Assembly (NCBI GenBank): GCA_028571305.1
Contig: JAOXNS010033338.1
Coordinates: forward strand, 1 to 23,123
Direction of reading: 5' to 3'
DNA: 23,123 bases
Origin: Magicicada cassinii
Taxonomy: Eukaryota; Arthropoda; Insecta; Hemiptera; Cicadidae
The notes below the pieces were generated by a model that did no database searches, had not been told where the DNA came from, and saw only the letters and a list, made by a program, of their open reading frames with translations. The position numbers and the translations under genes are program-made. Of this stretch, positions 20,272 to 23,123 are shown in pieces. The stretch's first letter is position 1; the number at the start of each line of letters is the position of its first letter.

Positions 20272-21056
20272 AGAGTCTGGAATCAGTTGAGAATGGGCCT
20301 ATGCAAGCAACAGTCTAGGAACGAAGCGGTGTGATAGTGGCGTTACCCAAATGTGTCAAACAATGAAACATAAGATTCATTCGGCCACATAAATAAACAA
20401 ACAACTCCTATCCTGCAACAATGATTATAATAACACCCCCCTCCCCAGGACACAGAACACCCAGTTCAGTGCGTCAGTCGGTAAGTGCTGGGAACTAGTA
20501 AGTCGTCATCTTCTCCCGCCCCCGACTTTTTCACTTCAAGGAATATAGTGCGTTACTAAATAACGATGTGTAAATAACAATAACTTGGTCATTGTGTTGC
20601 TCTAACTTGCCGTGCGCCCTCTATCGTAATATACAAGGCAAGAGACCGTAAGGAGTAACTTCATCCTAGTCAGTCTTGTATAAGCTGAAGGCTGTTTATA
20701 AGCGAGACGTTTTTTATTCGAATACGTCTACCGAAAATGCCTCGGAGGTAAAAAATTGCCTTTATCTATTACATTTGTTTGTGACAAGAATTTGTTACAT
20801 TCATTACATTTATTTCGTAAATTTTGGGTCCGTATTTTGATGACCTAAGAATGTTTTGAAAGTAACCTATACTATAAGCTAAAACCGATAAAGTAACAGC
20901 AAATTTCAAAAACTGGCCTAATATTTTGAACGAAAATGTCTTTTTAATATGAAATAACGTTAAATGTTTAATTTCACTGCTGGTCGTTTCTAACATCCAA
21001 TGAAGTGGAACCATTTCATATATCACGTATATATTAAAACGGTTTTGATGATAGTG

Positions 21057-21076
21057 ATGATGATGATCATCATCAT
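21057..21076. repeat. 20-bp perfect palindrome of (ATG)n/(CAT)n
   Basis: ATGATGATGATCATCATCAT is perfectly self-complementary about 21066/21067. It probably arose when a GAT triplet array inverted on itself. Confidence 0.9.
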
Positions 21077-21809
21077 TATAAATATAATAGGAAACTTTAT
21101 GCAAGTCTTTATATAGTATTATAATTTGTGAATCCAGTTTGTGCGAGTAACGATTCGGAGGTTTCTCTTTTGCTGATATTTTGGGTATGGTGTAAACATT
21201 TGTCACGACCCGTATCCTTCATCAGCTTCACTTTGAATTTGTGTATTTTGTAGAAGAGTATTTGACAGAATAATAACAAAATGCCTTCGCCAAATTCAAA
21301 AACAAGATACTCCAAACTAGTAAATTTAAATAGCTGTATATTTTCGTTTCAAATGCCCTCGAAATGATTGTTGCATACACGAAAATATAAAATTATCACT
21401 CTGTAAAGTGAAAAAAATATATACTTCGATTGAGTATATTCGCAATGACCATTTCAGCAACCGAACTGGAACACGAATTTGCAAATACCGGCTGTCTGTG
21501 CCAGTGTTAACTACCCCGTCCGTCACAGTACTCCCCAGATTATTTGTTTACTCACTGGGAATGTGGAGTTTCAAACTTATGTGGCGACTGGATAGGCCTG
21601 ATGCTCAAATATAGTATGCATACAGTAAAATTATTACGCCGTAAATGCAGTAAATAAGGAAGTAATTAGACAAAGTTAAGGAATATTATGTAAAAATAAT
21701 AAATATGGCAAACAAATCATAAAAATGGCAAAATAATGATACAAAATTATTGCCTTGCCTTCGCCTTGCAAAAAATAGAGATATTATCTAAACGCTGGAT
21801 TTTCTCGTT

Positions 21810-21821
21810 GGAATCGAACCC
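21810..21821 (-). other. tRNA-type B-box motif (weak)
   Basis: On the minus strand the sequence reads GGGTTCGATTCC, an exact Pol III B box. No A box lies at the proper distance upstream, the flanking bases give only a 4-bp arm, and no acceptor stem forms, so this is not a tRNA. It may be a scrap of a tRNA-derived SINE or chance. Confidence 0.2.
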
Positions 21822-22005
21822 AAGGCGGGTGGTACTAACGGGCTTTTTGTGGTTTGAAAATATCAACTTTTTAATGACGATTTAACAGTGTATATTACTA
21901 TGACTTAAACCAGTTAAATAACAGATGAATGAGAAAACTCTTTATGGTTGATGCGAATAGCTTTGTGAATGAGTGACTGGTATGAAGGTAGTCGCCTCGA
22001 GCAAG

Positions 22006-22065
22006 TATATTTAAAGCCTCTCCACAAATAGCATCAGTTATGAATAGTTACTCCACACCGAACGG
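22006..22065 (+). promoter_or_regulatory. Candidate Pol II core promoter (TATA, Inr, MTE-like)
   Basis: A TATA-like TATATTTAAAG begins at 22006. An exact arthropod initiator TCAGTT lies at 22034-22039 with its A (+1) at 22036, so the TATA begins at -30, the canonical distance. At 22054-22065 the sequence matches the MTE consensus CSARCSSAACGS at 10 of 12 positions, including all of the CSSAACGS half. It starts at +19 instead of the canonical +18. The TATA core is imperfect (7 of 9 to STATAWAAR). Chance TATA/Inr pairs are not rare in AT-rich DNA; the third element is what raises this one. Confidence 0.35.
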
Positions 22066-22220
22066 GAGGAAAAATCAATGGTTTCCCGACATTTGCGCAG
22101 CTAACTTATTTCCGATAAATTTAAGAGCTCCCACTCTCGTCGATTTGTAGTACTGTTTCGATTGACTGAATTTGCAACTCGTCTATTGTATTGTTTTTGT
22201 TACTGATTGCGTTAGTGTTG
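22036..22220 (+). other. Candidate first exon of an unidentified transcript
   Basis: If the promoter is real, transcription would start at 22036. The first strong 5' splice motif downstream is GTTG|GTGAGTGG at 22220/22221, giving a 185-nt first exon. It contains a short frame of 36 codons (22040-22150, beginning MNSYSTPNGRKNQWF) whose ATG is only four bases after the start point, more like an upstream ORF than a gene product. An acceptor-like GTTGGTTTTTGTTACAG ends at 22980 and could begin the next exon, followed by a 33-codon open stretch without domain features. The rest of the transcript would lie outside the window. Confidence 0.22.
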
Positions 22221-23123
22221 GTGAGTGGTAAATCACATTGTGGTGCCAGACTACCAGAAGTAGTTGCAACCTAGCCGTAACTGATCCTATTTGTCGTCAA
22301 ATACTGTTAAGTTGCCTCCATGCGAGAAACGGTTGGTTAGTGTGTCAAGTCAGTCCTGCCGGATTAGTAAACAATCGTAAATAAGTCGATTGCTGTCAGT
22401 TTAACAGAACCTATCCGTGTCCGTTTCAGCATTTAGATACCTACTACCCTTAAGCGCGAGTACCTTTAACCATAAAAAATAGGAAGGCAATTGTTCTCAG
22501 GGACTATCGTCCATCCTTCCATGTGCAAGTGTTATACAGCTATCGCCGTCTCTACAAACGTCTAGCGGATGAGTAAAGAAGTGGTGGAGCCGTAAGTCTG
22601 TCATGGTGAGGAGAGAGGAGCGCGAGCGGGGCAGTTGTATGGTAATCTGAAGTTATAGGCTACTGCTGTTGTAAAGAAGAAAAGTTTGTTTCATTGCCCG
22701 AGCTAACCTCAGAAACTGCCGAACAGATGTTTTTAATTCTTTCACTACCGTGTTCCTTGAAGTTTGAAGATGGTTTTAGACATAAATTTGAACCGATAGT
22801 TTTAACAATTTTCAAAAACAGAGTCTCAAGATGGTTCCATGTCATGAAGTTTCTTTTTTAATTTGCGTGTAGTGAAATTTTCGGCATGTGACAAACTTTT
22901 ATTTTACGAAAGATAGCTATGCGGTGTCAGCAAACGAAATTTAGAGGAAATTGCAAATTTTATGTTGGTTTTTGTTACAGTGAAATCCTCTTTATGGTTT
23001 TCGAGGTATTTGTGGTTTAGTAAGATATTTAGTTGGTTGGCACTTACAGTAAAACGGATGAATGCTGCTAGTAGAGTATAAACTATTTCTTATCATAACG
23101 ATTTTTCTTAATATTAAATATCT
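22221..23123. other. GC-raised then AT-rich sequence, no gene seen
   Basis: Up to about 22640 the sequence is complex and moderately GC-rich, with a purine-rich end (GAGGAGAGAGGAGCGCGAGCGGGG) and another donor-like GCC|GTAAGT near 22584. Beyond that it returns to AT-rich sequence. An acceptor-like site ends at 22980. No frame on either strand is convincing. Confidence 0.4.

Larger units (their letters stand above)
20272..22005. other. Spacer, no gene seen
   Basis: A GC-richer patch at 20430-20520 holds C-rich runs and two donor-like motifs (TCG|GTAAGT at about 20479 and TA|GTAAGT nearby). The longest frame of the window, 145 codons on the minus strand at 20769-21206, is AT-rich, has a poly-Asp/His stretch created by the GAT palindrome, and resembles nothing known. 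It is not called as a gene. Confidence 0.5.

Noticed and set aside
19601-20300. An autonomous transposase gene in the hAT element
   Set aside because: Only about 350 AT-rich bases lie between the ends and no frame there resembles a transposase.
20769-21206. Longest open frame in the window, 145 codons on the minus strand
   Set aside because: AT-rich, with Asp/His runs made by a GAT palindrome, no domain or motif recognised, no splice or promoter context. A frame of this length is expected occasionally by chance in 23 kb.
21781-21860. A tRNA gene on the minus strand, suggested by GGGTTCGATTCC
   Set aside because: No A box at the right spacing, no acceptor or anticodon stem, and the T arm does not pair over five bases.

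Overview
The window looks like non-coding DNA from a large arthropod genome, most likely a hemimetabolous insect. It is AT-rich (roughly 35% GC by eye) and CpG is not depleted: I count 9 CpG in the first 300 bases, against about 10 expected. It is full of microsatellites and short palindromes, and the octamer TAGGCCTA recurs seven times. I found no protein gene, tRNA, rRNA or CRISPR array that I would defend. Open frames are all under 150 codons, mostly AT-rich, and resemble no family I recognise. The species is an inference from composition only.

Layout. Positions 1-5000 are AT-rich spacer with a (CA)n, a poly-T and a G-run plus (GA)n microsatellite. Positions 5010-5340 are a block of about 49% GC with donor-like splice motifs. 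Positions 5600-9480 are featureless AT-rich spacer. Positions 9481-10145 are a sharply bounded block of about 50% GC, probably an old interspersed repeat or a piece of one, with a short minus-strand frame at its left edge. Positions 10146-15480 are spacer holding a (CTT)7, a cluster of TATTGAY motifs, a 19-nt palindrome, a juxtaposed acceptor/donor motif (14768/14769) and a 9-bp GC-rich inverted repeat. Positions 15480-15930 and 18590-18930 are two GC-raised, high-complexity blocks that could be regulatory elements. Positions 19821-20263 hold the best-supported feature: a 443-bp non-autonomous hAT-type DNA transposon with a perfect 8-bp target duplication. Near the right end, 22006-22065 carries a TATA/Inr/MTE-like core-promoter arrangement on the plus strand, followed by a good 5' splice site at 22220/22221. 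This could be the first exon of a transcript running out of the window.

Taken together the window fits a gene desert or a very long intron with scattered regulatory-looking islands and a few transposon remains. The promoter, splice and enhancer calls are motif-level hypotheses. The hAT element is the only call where independent sequence hallmarks (termini and duplication) agree.
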